Of a DNA stretch of 64,000 nucleotides, positions 1-12,650 are shown in pieces (the stretch's first letter is position 1; every line of letters begins with the position of its first letter). The DNA comes from Curtobacterium flaccumfaciens (GTDB lineage Bacteria > Actinomycetota > Actinomycetes > Actinomycetales > Microbacteriaceae). The notes beneath the pieces were generated by a model. That model saw only the letters and a program-made list of their open reading frames with translations, did no database searches and had not been told where the DNA came from. The stretch covers positions 248,001-312,000 of the forward strand of contig NZ_SNVW01000003.1 in the NCBI RefSeq assembly GCF_004361695.1, given 5' to 3'. A program made the translations under genes and the position numbers.

Positions 1-3285
<3,285 letters not shown>

Positions 3286-3327
3286 TGTTCTTCTCTCTAG
3301 CTGGATTCGTTACGAGTACGGGCGGGA

Positions 3328-6300
3328 TCAGATGTCGTCGACGGACGACGACTCGAACCGCGAGGAGATGTTGATGCCGAGCTCTTCAGCGGCACGGAAG
3401 ACCTCGTCGTCCGTGTCGCGGAGGCTGACCGCCTGGCCGTCGGCCGAGAGGACCTCGACGTTCAGGCAGAGCGACTGCATCTCCTTCATGAGGACCTTGA
3501 ACGACTCCGGGATACCGGGCTCCTGGATGTTCTCGCCCTTGACGATCGCCTCGTAGACCTTCACGCGGCCGAGGATGTCGTCGGACTTGATCGTCAGGAG
3601 CTCCTGGAGGGCGTAGGCGGCGCCGTACGCCTCGAGCGCCCAGACCTCCATCTCACCGAAGCGCTGGCCACCGAACTGCGCCTTACCACCCAGCGGCTGC
3701 TGCGTGATCATCGAGTACGGACCGGTCGAACGGGCGTGGATCTTGTCGTCGACCAGGTGGTGCAGCTTGAGGATGTACATGTAGCCGACCGACACGGGCT
3801 CCGGGAACGGCTCGCCGGAGCGGCCGTCGAAGAGCTGCGCCTTGCCGGACGAACCGATCAGACGCTCGCCGTCGCGGTTCGGGAGGGTGGAGTCGAGGAG
3901 GCCCTCGATCTCACGCTCGTACGCACCGTCGAACACCGGGGTCGCGACCTTCGTGCCGGGCGCCGCGCTGTGCGCTGCCTCCGGCAGAGCCGAAGCCCAC
4001 TCCTGGATGCCCTCGACGTTCCAGCCCTGCTTCGCGAGCCACCCGAGGTGGATCTCGAGCACCTGGCCGAAGTTCATGCGGCCGGGGACGCCGAGCGGGT
4101 TGAGCACGATGTCGACCGGGGTGCCGTCCGCCAGGAACGGCATGTCCTCGACCGGCAGGATCGTCGAGATGACGCCCTTGTTGCCGTGACGACCGGCGAG
4201 CTTGTCACCCGCGGTGATCTTGCGCTTCTGGGCGATGTAGACGACCACGCGCTGGTTGACGCCCGAGCCGAGCTCGTCGTCGCCGTCCTGCGAGTCGAAC
4301 ACCTTGACGCCGATGATCGTGCCCTCTTCACCGTGGGGCACCTTCAGCGAGGTGTCGCGCACCTCGCGCGACTTCTCGTTGAAGATCGCACGGAGCAGGC
4401 GCTCCTCGGCGGAGAGCTCGGTCTCGCCCTTCGGCGTGACCTTGCCGACCAGGATGTCGCCGGGGCGGACCTCGGCACCGATGCGGATGATGCCGCGCTC
4501 GTCGAGGTCGGCCAGGAGGTCCGGGCTGACGTTCGGCAGGTCGCGGGTGATCTCTTCCTTGCCGAGCTTGGTATCGCGGGCGTCGACCTCGTACTCCTCG
4601 ATGTGGATCGAGGAGAGCGTGTCGTCCTTCACGAGGTTCTGCGACAGGATCATCGCGTCCTCGTAGTTGTAGCCCTCCCACGGCATGAACGCGACGAGGA
4701 GGTTCTTGCCGAGCGCGAGCTCGCCGTTCTCCGTCGCGGGGCCGTCGGCGATGACCTCGCCCTGCTCCACACGCTCGCCGGCCGAGACGACCACGCGGTG
4801 GTTGTAGCTCGTGCCCTGGTTGGAGCGGTCGAACTTGCGCAGGTAGAAGGTCTGCGTGCCACCCTCGTCGAGCTGCAGGGTCACGGCGTCGGCCGAGACC
4901 TCGGAGACGACACCGGCCTTGTCGGCGGTGACGACGTCACCGGCGTCGATGGCGGTGTAGCCCTCCATGCCGGTGCCGACGAGCGGCGACTCGGAACGGA
5001 GCAGCGGGACTGCCTGACGCTGCATGTTCGCACCCATGAGGGCGCGGTTCGCGTCGTCGTGCTCGAGGAACGGGATGAGCGAGGTCGCGACCGACACCAT
5101 CTGGCGCGGCGAGACGTCCATGTAGTCGACCTCGTCCTTGCCGACGAGCTCGACCTCGCCGCCCTTCTTCCGCACGAGGACCTTGTCGTCCTGGAAGTGG
5201 AAGGAGTCGGTGAGGGGGGCGTTCGCCTGCGCGACGACGAAGTCGTCCTCTTCCGAGGCCGTGAGGTAGTCGATGGTCGTGGTGACCTGACCGTTCACGA
5301 CGCGGCGGTACGGCGTCTCGATGAAGCCGAAGGAGTTGATCCGACCGAACGACGCGAGCGAGCCGATCAGGCCGATGTTCGGGCCTTCCGGGGTCTCGAT
5401 CGGGCACATGCGGCCGTAGTGCGACGGGTGGACGTCGCGGACCTCGACGCCGGCACGCTCACGGGACAGACCACCCGGGCCGAGGGCCGAGAGACGACGC
5501 TTGTGCGTCAGGCCCGCGAGCGGGTTGTTCTGGTCCATGAACTGCGACAGCTGGGAGGTCCCGAAGAACTCCTTGATCGCGGCGACGACCGGACGCACGT
5601 TGATGAGCGTCTGCGGGGTGATCGCCTCGATGTCCTGCGTGGTCATGCGCTCGCGGACGACGCGCTCCATGCGGGACAGACCCGTGCGGACCTGGTTCTG
5701 GATGAGCTCACCGACGGCGCGGATGCGACGGTTGCCGAAGTGGTCGATGTCGTCCACGTCGAGGCGCAGCTGCACCGGCTCACCGTCACGGACACCGTCG
5801 AGCGTCGTCTTCTCGGCGTGCAGCGAGACGAGGTACTTGATCGTGCGGACGATGTCCTGCACGGTCAGGACCGAGTCGCTGAGCGGCGCGTCGATGCCGA
5901 GCTTGCGGTTGACCTTGTAGCGGCCGACCTTCGCGAGGTCGTAGCGCTTCGAGTTGAAGTAGAAGTTGTCGAGCAGCGCACGCGCGGCCTCGGCGGCGAC
6001 CTGCTCGCCCGGACGCAGCTTGCGGTAGATGTCCTTGAGCGCCTCTTCCTTGGTGAGGATGGCGTCCTTCTCGAGGGTCGACTCGATCGAGGCGAAGCCC
6101 TTGAACTCGTCGAGGATCTCCTCGCTCGTCATGCCGAGCGCCTTGAGGAAGACCGTGACCGACTGCTTGCGCTTGCGGTCGATGCGCACGCCCACCTGGT
6201 CGCGCTTGTCGATCTCGAACTCGAGCCACGCACCGCGCGACGGGATCACGCGAGCGGAGTAGATGTCCTTGTCGGACGTCTTCTCCTGCTGGCGCTCGAA

Positions 6301-6816
6301 GTACACGCCCGGGGAACGGACGAGCTGCGAGACGACGACACGCTCGGTGCCGTTGATGATGAACGTGCCGCGCTCGGTCATGAGCGGGAAGTCGCCCATG
6401 AACACGGTCTGCGTCTTGATCTCACCGGTCATGTGGTTCATGAACTCGGCGTTGACGTAGAGCGGGGCAGCGTAGGTCTTGCCACGCTCCTTGCACTCGT
6501 CGATCGAGTACTTCGGGTCCTCGAGCTCGGGCGACGTGAAGCCGAGCTGCATGGTCTCGCCGAGGTCCTCGATCGGGGAGATCTCCTCGAAGATCTCCTC
6601 GAGCCCGGAGTGCAGTGCGAGGTCGGTGCGACCCTGCTCCTGGCCTTCGGCGAGGCGGGCCTTCCAGACGTCGTTGCCGACGAGCCAGTCGAAGCTCTCC
6701 GTCTGGAGTGCGAGCAGATCAGGAACCGTGAGGGTGTCCGTGATCTTGGCGAACGAGAGTCGCGAGTGGTTGCGACCGTTCTTGGGGTTGGTGGATGCGT
6801 TGGGCGCAGCAGCCAA
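3328..6816 (-). CDS. rpoB: DNA-directed RNA polymerase subunit beta
   Basis: Second-largest catalytic subunit of RNA polymerase, 1162 residues, a typical actinobacterial length. It starts at TTG (6816) eight bases after a GGAGG ribosome-binding site. The rifampicin-resistance-determining region (about residues 420-446, with FMDQNN around Met427 and the [13 protein letters not shown] stretch) has the sensitive wild-type residues: His and Ser are present at the two hot spots. It ends with the usual acidic tail (SSVDDI). It precedes rpoC and is transcribed from the promoter annotated at 7093-7122. Confidence 0.99.
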   Translation of the reverse strand: MAAAPNASTNPKNGRNHSRLSFAKITDTLTVPDLLALQTESFDWLVGNDVWKARLAEGQEQGRTDLALHSGLEEIFEEISPIEDLGETMQLGFTSPELEDPKYSIDECKERGKTYAAPLYVNAEFMNHMTGEIKTQTVFMGDFPLMTERGTFIINGTERVVVSQLVRSPGVYFERQQEKTSDKDIYSARVIPSRGAWLEFEIDKRDQVGVRIDRKRKQSVTVFLKALGMTSEEILDEFKGFASIESTLEKDAILTKEEALKDIYRKLRPGEQVAAEAARALLDNFYFNSKRYDLAKVGRYKVNRKLGIDAPLSDSVLTVQDIVRTIKYLVSLHAEKTTLDGVRDGEPVQLRLDVDDIDHFGNRRIRAVGELIQNQVRTGLSRMERVVRERMTTQDIEAITPQTLINVRPVVAAIKEFFGTSQLSQFMDQNNPLAGLTHKRRLSALGPGGLSRERAGVEVRDVHPSHYGRMCPIETPEGPNIGLIGSLASFGRINSFGFIETPYRRVVNGQVTTTIDYLTASEEDDFVVAQANAPLTDSFHFQDDKVLVRKKGGEVELVGKDEVDYMDVSPRQMVSVATSLIPFLEHDDANRALMGANMQRQAVPLLRSESPLVGTGMEGYTAIDAGDVVTADKAGVVSEVSADAVTLQLDEGGTQTFYLRKFDRSNQGTSYNHRVVVSAGERVEQGEVIADGPATENGELALGKNLLVAFMPWEGYNYEDAMILSQNLVKDDTLSSIHIEEYEVDARDTKLGKEEITRDLPNVSPDLLADLDERGIIRIGAEVRPGDILVGKVTPKGETELSAEERLLRAIFNEKSREVRDTSLKVPHGEEGTIIGVKVFDSQDGDDELGSGVNQRVVVYIAQKRKITAGDKLAGRHGNKGVISTILPVEDMPFLADGTPVDIVLNPLGVPGRMNFGQVLEIHLGWLAKQGWNVEGIQEWASALPEAAHSAAPGTKVATPVFDGAYEREIEGLLDSTLPNRDGERLIGSSGKAQLFDGRSGEPFPEPVSVGYMYILKLHHLVDDKIHARSTGPYSMITQQPLGGKAQFGGQRFGEMEVWALEAYGAAYALQELLTIKSDDILGRVKVYEAIVKGENIQEPGIPESFKVLMKEMQSLCLNVEVLSADGQAVSLRDTDDEVFRAAEELGINISSRFESSSVDDI

Positions 6817-7092
6817 GGGTTTGACCTCCGGTAGGCCCCGTCGGGCCGGTACTGACGAGCAGCACGTAGGTGAGTGGATTGAACGCTCGGCGCACCCCTC
6901 GAAGACACGCGATCACGCGACGGCCGGTGAGCTGTGCACGTGTGCGATGATCTGGGTGAGCGGGACCCGCCGACATATACGGGTCCGGCACCACCACGGC
7001 ACGATCTCAGGTCACGTTCAGATGAACGCGTTGGAGAGAGCGCTGCGTCGACCGCAATATGACGACACTGATGCCAGGGAGCGCGAACTGCC
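6817..7092 (-). other. rpoB 5' leader, non-coding
   Basis: About 275 bases between the predicted rpoB transcription start and the rpoB TTG codon. I see no convincing gene on either strand. It contains the rpoB Shine-Dalgarno sequence (GGAGG about 8 nt upstream of the start). No riboswitch class is recognisable. Long leaders are common for rpoBC, where attenuation or processing can act, but nothing here proves that. Confidence 0.5.
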
Positions 7093-7122
7093 ATCATAGG
7101 TCGCGCTGGACGGCGGTGTCCA
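7093..7122 (-). promoter_or_regulatory. rpoBC promoter with overlapping inverted repeat
   Basis: Reading the minus strand, TGGACA (7117-7122) is followed by an 18-nt spacer and TATGAT (7093-7098), five of six matches to each sigma-70 consensus box. Transcription would start near 7086, leaving a leader of about 270 nt before rpoB. An inverted repeat CTGGAC-N6-GTCCAG (7106-7123) covers the -35 box and spacer, and a perfect 10-bp palindrome CCGAATTCGG lies at 7135-7144. Whether either is an operator is unknown. Confidence 0.6.
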
Positions 7123-7200
7123 GTCCTGGCTTGACCGAATTCGGCAGTGACGTGTATAAGCCGGTGGACCGACCCGGTATTCCCGTCGTGGACCGGCCGC

Positions 7201-7752
7201 TCAGCGCACCGGACGGAGCGCCCGGACGGCTGCTTCCGGGCGACGCGTCCGCACGAACGTCCGCTTCCCGCGGTCGTCGGTGAACTCGATCCCGAGCCCC
7301 GGCGACAGGATGAGTGCCCGCACGCCACGACGGCGGCGCAGCCCGATCCCGCCGTAGGTCGACGCGTCTGCCTCGACCACTCGCACGTCGACGATCCGCC
7401 GCCGGGCGATCCGCCGCGGGGGCAGGGGCCGGAAGTGCAGGACGACGTCGTGGTCCGTCACGGTGAAGCCGGACCGGGCGACGACGAGCAGGAACCCGAC
7501 GGCGACGGCGACGAGGGCCGGCACGATGAGGGCGGTCTCCGGAGCATCGCCGGGCCATCCGAGCACCGCGGCGGTGAGGCCGAGCCCGCCGACCAGCAGC
7601 ACGCCGCCGACGGCGCGCATCCAGGTCGGCGCCTGCTCGTGGTCGGCCAGCGACACCGGCCCGGTCGGCCGGGGGGTCGTGGCGCGGGCGGTGGCCAGGG
7701 ACCGGGTCGTGGGGGCGAGGCGGTACGTGGGCACACTCATGGTGTCGGTCAT
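7201..7752 (-). CDS. membrane protein with PH-like C-terminal domain, hypothetical
   Basis: A 183-residue protein beginning MTDTMSVPTYRLAP. The start at 7752 is chosen because AGGAG lies 9 nt upstream. A disordered N-terminus is followed by two closely spaced transmembrane helices (about residues 45-65 and 73-92) and a short beta-rich, arginine-rich cytosolic domain (FTVTDHDVVLHFRPLPPRRI and onward) that resembles bacterial PH-like domains. It sits directly upstream of the rpoB promoter in the same orientation. Function unknown; the PH assignment rests on pattern only. Confidence 0.75.
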   Translation of the reverse strand: MTDTMSVPTYRLAPTTRSLATARATTPRPTGPVSLADHEQAPTWMRAVGGVLLVGGLGLTAAVLGWPGDAPETALIVPALVAVAVGFLLVVARSGFTVTDHDVVLHFRPLPPRRIARRRIVDVRVVEADASTYGGIGLRRRRGVRALILSPGLGIEFTDDRGKRTFVRTRRPEAAVRALRPVR

Positions 7753-8099
7753 GTGTTCGGGCTCCTGCGGATTCGTGGTCCGACGCTGCACTCGTATTTT
7801 ACATGAAGAATGCAGGATTCACAGTGGCGGAGCGCAGGGCTCCGCCACGGGCGACGCGGAGGCGAGCGGGAGGCCCGGACACACGCCGACGACGCGCACT
7901 CGGACTCGGCAGTGGGGGCGCCGAGCGGTCACGCCGCGGTCACGGCGGTGCGGAAGCGCGAGGTGTGGGGCACTGCGCGGATCGACGCACCAGGGTGACG
8001 ACCGGTCGACGATAGCCGCCGACCCTTGGCGTCCGCTGGCCGTCCATGTGTACGCATTCATCCCGTGACCGGGCACGCAGGGGTGCTCGGACGCGGCGG
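7753..8099. other. intergenic region, no gene seen
   Basis: About 350 bases between the response regulator stop and the PH-like membrane gene, both on the minus strand. Short reading frames exist on both strands but none has a ribosome-binding site together with protein-like composition. A minus-strand TAAAAT (7796-7801), about 43 bases before the membrane-gene start, could be its -10 box; no clear -35 box accompanies it. The rest is featureless GC-rich sequence. Confidence 0.4.
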
Positions 8100-8765
8100 T
8101 CAGCGCAGGACGCGGGCCACGGCCTCCGCACGGGTCCGGACACCGAGCTTCGTGAAGACCTGGTTCACGTACGACTTCACGGTCGGCACGGTCAGGAACA
8201 GCTCGGCGGCGATCTCCGGGTTGGACCGGCCCTCGGCGATGCGCTCGAGGACGTCCGCCTCGCGCGGGGTGAGTTCCGGGAACCGCGTGCGCACGCCCGC
8301 GGGCGGCTCGGCAGCGGAAGGAGCAGCGGCGGGGGCAGCGGCACCGCCGGCCAGCTGCGCGACGAGACGCGCCCCCACGGTGGCGTCGAAGGTCGACTGT
8401 CCGGAGGCCACCGCCCGGATCGCGGTCGCGATCTCGGCTCGACCGGCGTCCTTCGTGAGGTAGCCGCGGGCACCGGCCCGGAGTGCGGTGACGATCGACT
8501 GGTCGTCGGCGAAGGTGGTCAGCACGAGGACGGCGACGTGCGGGTGGGACGCCGCGATGGACGCGGTCGCGGTCGGTCCGTCGACGCCCGGCATCCGCAG
8601 GTCCATCAGGACGACGTCCGGTTCCTCCCGCGCGACGGCGGCGATCGCCTCGGCTCCGTCGGACGCCTCACCGACGACCAGCAGGTCCGGCACGAGCGAC
8701 AGGACGGTCACCAGACCGTCGCGCACGATGGCCTGGTCGTCGACGACGAGCACCCGGATGGTCAC
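8100..8765 (-). CDS. NarL/LuxR-family response regulator
   Basis: A 221-residue two-component response regulator. The receiver domain (residues 1-120) has the acidic pair Asp9/Asp10, phosphoacceptor Asp55 (VVLMDLRMPG), a conserved Thr near 83 and Lys105. A proline/alanine linker leads to a LuxR-type helix-turn-helix (about 165-220, ELTPREADVLERIAEG). It starts with GTG at 8765, whose GTGA overlaps the stop of the upstream kinase gene, so it is translationally coupled to its cognate sensor. Targets are unknown. Confidence 0.95.
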   Translation of the reverse strand: MTIRVLVVDDQAIVRDGLVTVLSLVPDLLVVGEASDGAEAIAAVAREEPDVVLMDLRMPGVDGPTATASIAASHPHVAVLVLTTFADDQSIVTALRAGARGYLTKDAGRAEIATAIRAVASGQSTFDATVGARLVAQLAGGAAAPAAAPSAAEPPAGVRTRFPELTPREADVLERIAEGRSNPEIAAELFLTVPTVKSYVNQVFTKLGVRTRAEAVARVLR

Positions 8766-10084
8766 GAGCGGCGCCCCTCCGTGTCAGCCTGGACGGCCGA
8801 GTCGGCCGAGTCGGCCGCGTCCGCACCGGCCGCCGGCAGGTGCATCGCCACCACGAACTCGTCGTCCGACCGCTCCGCCTCGACCGTCGCGCCGCTCCCG
8901 AGCTCGTCGAACCGCTCGCGCATCCCGAGCAACCCGTGGCCGCCGCCGGCGAGCGGGTTGGCCACGACGACGTCCACGGCGTCGCCGTCCCGGATGACGG
9001 ACAGGGACACGGGGCGGCCGGGGGCGTGCCTGCGGGCGTTGCTCAGTGCCTCCCGGACGACCTGCACCACGGCGGCGCGGTGGGCCGCGTCGAGGACGGA
9101 CAGCGTCGTGTCGCCGTGCGTCACCACCGTGCCGCCGAACGAACGGTGCGCGTCGAGCAGACCGGTCAGGCCGGTCCCGGGGTCGGTGGCGGGCCGGGAG
9201 GAACGGATCGCCGCACCGGGATGGCTCGCGTCCGCCGACGTGGTCGGTTCGGCGGCCGGGGCCGCGTCGTCGGTGCCGGCCCCGTCGTCGGCCCCGTCGC
9301 CGGCAGCGTCGCCGGCAGCGTCGCCGTCGGCTGTGTCGTCGCGCAGGGCGTGCACCGCTCGGTGGGCCTCGGCGAGCCCGTCGGCGGCGAGGGCGCGGGC
9401 CTCACCGGCGCGTTGCGTGGCGTCCGCGACCCGGCCTGCCTCGAGGAGCGCCTCGACCGCGTCCAGCTGGAGCACCAGACCACCGAGCGAGTGCGCGAGC
9501 ACGTCGTGGATGTCCCGCGCGGCACGGGATCGATCCGCCAGGAGTGCTGCGCGCTGCTGCTCGCGCTCGGCCTCGCGGGCGCGCTCGGCGGCCACCCGGA
9601 ACTGGCGCCGACTGAAGCCGATGAGGACGCCGAGGAGCATCCCGCCGCTCGTCCCGAGGACGAACTGGACGGACGCGTGCTCGATCGTGGCGGACACCGC
9701 GATCACCACGATCGCCGCGAGGGCGGCCACGGCAGCGACCCAGATCGGTACCCGCAGGTTCGCGCCGAGGAGCACGACGCCGACGATCACCGGCACGATC
9801 ATGAGCGAGTCGGTCGGCACTACGGTCACGGCGCCGGCGGCGATCATCACGACCCCGGCGACGACGAGGACCCGCGACGTCCGGCCGAACTCGCGGAGCG
9901 CCCACGCGGCGAGCGCCACCGCACCGACGACCCAGACCCAGGCCGGGTGCTCGAGCTGCAGGCCGTTCCGCACGAACCAGAACGCGACGATCACGATGCC
10001 GAGGGCGTTGAGGCCCCACGCGGCACCGGAGCGCGACCGGCCCCCGGGGAGGTCGGTCGGGTCCTGGCCGGTCAGCAGGGTCAC
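8762..10084 (-). CDS. NarL-family sensor histidine kinase (HisKA_3)
   Basis: A 440-residue membrane sensor kinase partnering the response regulator that follows. The start at GTG 10084 overlaps the stop of the preceding gene by GTGA; the reading frame is open much further upstream but that part is antisense to other genes. Several hydrophobic helices fill residues 22-160. Then comes the dimerisation/phosphoacceptor helix with His193 (RDIHDVLAHSLGG) and an HATPase domain near the C-terminus (EALSNARRHAPG, then a GGGHGLLGMRER G-box). An insertion of about 55 Asp/Ala/Gly-rich residues lies between the two catalytic domains, apparently a flexible linker. Confidence 0.93.
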   Translation of the reverse strand: MTLLTGQDPTDLPGGRSRSGAAWGLNALGIVIVAFWFVRNGLQLEHPAWVWVVGAVALAAWALREFGRTSRVLVVAGVVMIAAGAVTVVPTDSLMIVPVIVGVVLLGANLRVPIWVAAVAALAAIVVIAVSATIEHASVQFVLGTSGGMLLGVLIGFSRRQFRVAAERAREAEREQQRAALLADRSRAARDIHDVLAHSLGGLVLQLDAVEALLEAGRVADATQRAGEARALAADGLAEAHRAVHALRDDTADGDAAGDAAGDGADDGAGTDDAAPAAEPTTSADASHPGAAIRSSRPATDPGTGLTGLLDAHRSFGGTVVTHGDTTLSVLDAAHRAAVVQVVREALSNARRHAPGRPVSLSVIRDGDAVDVVVANPLAGGGHGLLGMRERFDELGSGATVEAERSDDEFVVAMHLPAAGADAADSADSAVQADTEGRRS

Positions 10085-10590
10085 CGGACCATCATGCCGC
10101 GCGTCTGGTGGTCGCCGCGGGGGATCCGCTGGTCGAGGACGACGGCGCGGGCCGCACGGTTCAGCGCGAGGACGAGCAGGATCGTGCCGGTCGAGGTGAG
10201 GAGGTGGGCGCCGAGGTGGCCGCCGACGACGTCGAGACCGATGCGCACGACGATGAGGACGATCCACAGTCCGGCGCCGAGCCAGCCGGTGCGCGACTGG
10301 ATCGTGCGGCCCTTGTCGTCCGGGGCGCCGACCGTGCGGAAGCGGGTGATGCGCCCCATGGTCAGGCCGACGCCGATGGTGATGAGCGCCTCGATGCCGA
10401 GGAACACGACGTCCATGCTGGTGATCGTCGCCTTCGTCTGCGCGAGGACGACCACGCCGATGACCGCCATGATCAGCGGTCCGCGCCAGATCCGTGCCGG
10501 GTCGAGGTACTGCCAGGTCGCCTGGCGGTACGCGAGGAACGCGACGAGGGCGATCCCGATGAGGATGTTCGCGGCGAGCTGGACCGACAT
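10081..10590 (-). CDS. four-helix membrane protein, CcdC/DUF1453-like
   Basis: A 169-residue integral membrane protein (MSVQLAANILIGIALVAFLA) with four predicted helices and a basic C-terminus. It starts at ATG 10590, eight nt after an AAAGG ribosome-binding site. It is the first gene of a three-gene operon with the histidine kinase and response regulator, overlapping the kinase by 4 nt. That arrangement suggests it modulates or is sensed with the two-component system. The DUF1453 likeness is a judgement from helix layout and is not certain. Confidence 0.75.
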   Translation of the reverse strand: MSVQLAANILIGIALVAFLAYRQATWQYLDPARIWRGPLIMAVIGVVVLAQTKATITSMDVVFLGIEALITIGVGLTMGRITRFRTVGAPDDKGRTIQSRTGWLGAGLWIVLIVVRIGLDVVGGHLGAHLLTSTGTILLVLALNRAARAVVLDQRIPRGDHQTRGMMVR

Positions 10591-10735
10591 GGTGTGTGCC
10601 TTTCGACGGGGCCCGGCGGGGCGTTCCCGACCGGTGACACCAGCCTCGTTCGCGGGCGTCGGCGGGCACACCAACCAGGGGTGGGGACGCGGGTGGTGAA
10701 CGACCCGGCCGTCGGGGTGGTGTTCCATTGGGGGC

Positions 10736-11578
10736 ATGGCTGATGCGTTCGACGGGTTCCGGATCGGTGCGGGGTACGCGGTCGTCGAGCCGGACCGGCA
10801 CCGTCCCGGGTCGTTCACGCTCGTGGTGGACGGGACGCCGCAGTCGCACGTCGACCTCGAGGACCCCACGCACCTGGCGTTCGAGTACATCCGGCGGATC
10901 GGGCACGCCATCGACCTGCTGCCGCCCGGACCGATCACGGCGCTGCACCTCGGCGGCGGCGCCCTCACGCTCCCCCGGTACGTCGCCGTGACGCGGCCGG
11001 GGTCCCGACAGCAGGTGATCGAGCTCGAGCGCGACCTCGTCGACCACGTGCGGGACGCGTTGCCGTTCCCCCGCGGGGCCTCGATCCGGGTGCGGTACGG
11101 CGACGCGCGCGAGGTCCTCGGGAAGCTCCCCGCGGGCCTGCACGGCTCCGTCGACCTGGCCGTCGTTGACGTCTTCGGCGGGTCGCAGATCCCGGCGCAC
11201 GTGACGAGCGTCGAGTTCTACCGGTCGGTGGCGTCGTTCCTGTCGCCGACGGGGATCGTCGCGGTGAACGTGGCGGACGGCGCGGGGCTGGCGTTCGCCC
11301 GTGGGCAGGCGTCGACCCTGCAGTCGGTGCTGCCCTCGGTGGCGGCGGTCGCGGACACCGGGATGCTGAAGGGTCGGCGGTTCGGGAACATCGTGCTGCT
11401 CGGCTCCCCCACGGACCTGCCCGTGGCGGAGATGCCGCGGCGGTACTCCTCCGACCCGATGCCGGCGAAGGTCGTGCACGGGGCGGAGCTCAAGGCCTTC
11501 ATCGCGGGGGCGCCGATCGTCACCGACCAGACGGCCGTGGCGTCGCCGGAGCCGAACCGGAGCGTGTTCGGCGGCTGA
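10736..11578 (+). CDS. spermidine synthase-like SAM-dependent protein
   Basis: A 280-residue protein with the class I methyltransferase/aminopropyltransferase fold. Motif I is LHLGGGALTLPRY (about residues 70-82), an acidic residue at the end of beta-2 is Glu97 (VIELE), and VVDVFGG forms the motif equivalent to the catalytic DxF region. It belongs to the broad SpeE-like family common in actinobacteria, many members of which lack polyamine synthesis activity and sit alone, as here. Substrate not predictable. Plus-strand start at ATG 10736, with no strong ribosome-binding site. Confidence 0.8.
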   Translation: MADAFDGFRIGAGYAVVEPDRHRPGSFTLVVDGTPQSHVDLEDPTHLAFEYIRRIGHAIDLLPPGPITALHLGGGALTLPRYVAVTRPGSRQQVIELERDLVDHVRDALPFPRGASIRVRYGDAREVLGKLPAGLHGSVDLAVVDVFGGSQIPAHVTSVEFYRSVASFLSPTGIVAVNVADGAGLAFARGQASTLQSVLPSVAAVADTGMLKGRRFGNIVLLGSPTDLPVAEMPRRYSSDPMPAKVVHGAELKAFIAGAPIVTDQTAVASPEPNRSVFGG

Positions 11579-11671
11579 GCCGTCGGCGCGATGTCGGGCG
11601 CTGCCCGGGCGCGACTGCCAGGATGGACGCAACGACCGTGCACGCGCGCGACCGAGCGATGGGAACCCCCG

Positions 11672-12523
11672 ATGACGAACGACGACCGGAGCAACGAGGA
11701 CCGGACCGGCGACGGCCAGGTGCCGAACTGGGGCGAGCCGCAGCAGCCGTCCTCCGCCGCCGCCGACGAGCCGCGGTACGGCGAGCGTGCCCCGCAGGCC
11801 GAGCCGCCCCGCTACGGCGAGCGCACCCCCGAGGGTGAGACGCAGTACGGGGCACCGCAGTACGGATCGCAGCAGGACGGGTCCGCTCAGAACGGGTCTC
11901 CGCAGTACGGGTCCGCTCAGAACGGGTCTCCGCAGTACGGGTCCGCTCAGAACGGGTCTCCGCAGTACGGGTCGCCGCAGTACGGGTCGCAGCAGTACGG
12001 CGAGCAGCAGGGACAGTACGGGCAGCCGCAGTACGGGCAGCCCGAGCAGGGCCAGCACCAGTACGGCCAGCAGCCGTACGCCGCGGCCTCGGCTCCGGCG
12101 AGTGCCGGCGCTCCGTCGTGGCAGGGCTACGAGGAACCGAAGGCGAAGAAGAAGACCCTCGGCGTCGTGGCGTTCATCGTCGCGGTGCTCGCGCTGGTCG
12201 TCGCGGTCATCGGCGGGTACCTGTTCGGCGCTGCGTTCGGCGGCTCCGACGCCTTCCGCCAGTCGATCGAGAACGGCGGGGCGACCCCGAGCGACGCGGA
12301 CATCATGGCGCTCACGACCTCGTCCAGCGCGGTCATCGGCTCCGTGCTCTTCTACCTCGGCACGGCGCTCGGGCTCTGGGCGATCGTGCAGGGCATCGTC
12401 GCGGCGATCACCAAGCGTGGCCGCGGATGGGGTGTCTTCGCGATCATCCTCGCGGTCGTCGCGGCGATCGCGTTCGTGGTCACGATCCTCATCGCGGCGG
12501 TCGCGGCCAGCGGCATGTCCTGA
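11672..12523 (+). CDS. membrane protein with Gln/Tyr/Gly repeat-rich N-terminus (DUF4190-like)
   Basis: A 283-residue protein starting MTNDDRSNED at ATG 11672. Residues 1-150 are low complexity, built on PQYGS, AQNGS and QYGQP units, and include three perfect tandem copies of a 10-residue unit. The C-terminal half has three transmembrane helices (starting LGVVAFIVAVLALVVAVIGG), like small actinobacterial DUF4190 proteins. A hydrophilic disordered cytosolic tail on a small membrane anchor is typical of envelope or division-associated proteins, but no function is established. An in-frame upstream ATG at 11591 is less likely to be the start. Confidence 0.85.
   Translation: MTNDDRSNEDRTGDGQVPNWGEPQQPSSAAADEPRYGERAPQAEPPRYGERTPEGETQYGAPQYGSQQDGSAQNGSPQYGSAQNGSPQYGSAQNGSPQYGSPQYGSQQYGEQQGQYGQPQYGQPEQGQHQYGQQPYAAASAPASAGAPSWQGYEEPKAKKKTLGVVAFIVAVLALVVAVIGGYLFGAAFGGSDAFRQSIENGGATPSDADIMALTTSSSAVIGSVLFYLGTALGLWAIVQGIVAAITKRGRGWGVFAIILAVVAAIAFVVTILIAAVAASGMS
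11881..11970. repeat. 30-bp perfect tandem repeat, three copies, in frame
   Basis: The 30-bp unit beginning GTCCGCTCAGAACGGG is repeated three times without a mismatch (11881-11910, 11911-11940, 11941-11970), followed by degenerate CAGTACGGGTC units. Thirty bases keep the reading frame, so copy number can vary without truncating the membrane protein that contains it. Confidence 0.97.
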
Positions 12524-12540
12524 TCCCCGGTCCCCGAGGG

Positions 12541-12570
12541 CGGCCCGTCGTGCAGCAGCACGGCGGGCCG
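12541..12570. terminator. hairpin downstream of the repeat-rich membrane gene
   Basis: A 13-bp stem (12541-12553 pairing 12558-12570, one G-T wobble) closes an AGCA loop 17 bases after the stop codon. It is followed by a weakly T-rich stretch (TCCGCGTTCT). Probably a transcription terminator of the GC-rich actinobacterial type. Confidence 0.5.
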
Positions 12571-12650
12571 TCCGCGTTCTCGGCATGCGGCGTGACCCCC
12601 GTGCGCGTGGCACCGCTCGCTCTCGGGGCGGCGCGGCTACCCTCGAACCG

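Noticed and set aside
5490..5560. Rifampicin-resistance substitution in rpoB
   Set aside because: The hot-spot region reads the wild-type [20 protein letters not shown].
3736..6834. A 1032-codon open frame opposite rpoB
   Set aside because: Same reason: a codon-bias shadow of rpoB.
7131..7160. Plus-strand TTGACC-18-TATAAG as a promoter
   Set aside because: It would transcribe antisense into the PH-like gene; no gene lies in that direction, so a chance match is as likely.
7819..8076. An 85-codon minus-strand frame in the gap before the PH-like gene
   Set aside because: No Shine-Dalgarno or leaderless box, composition not protein-like.
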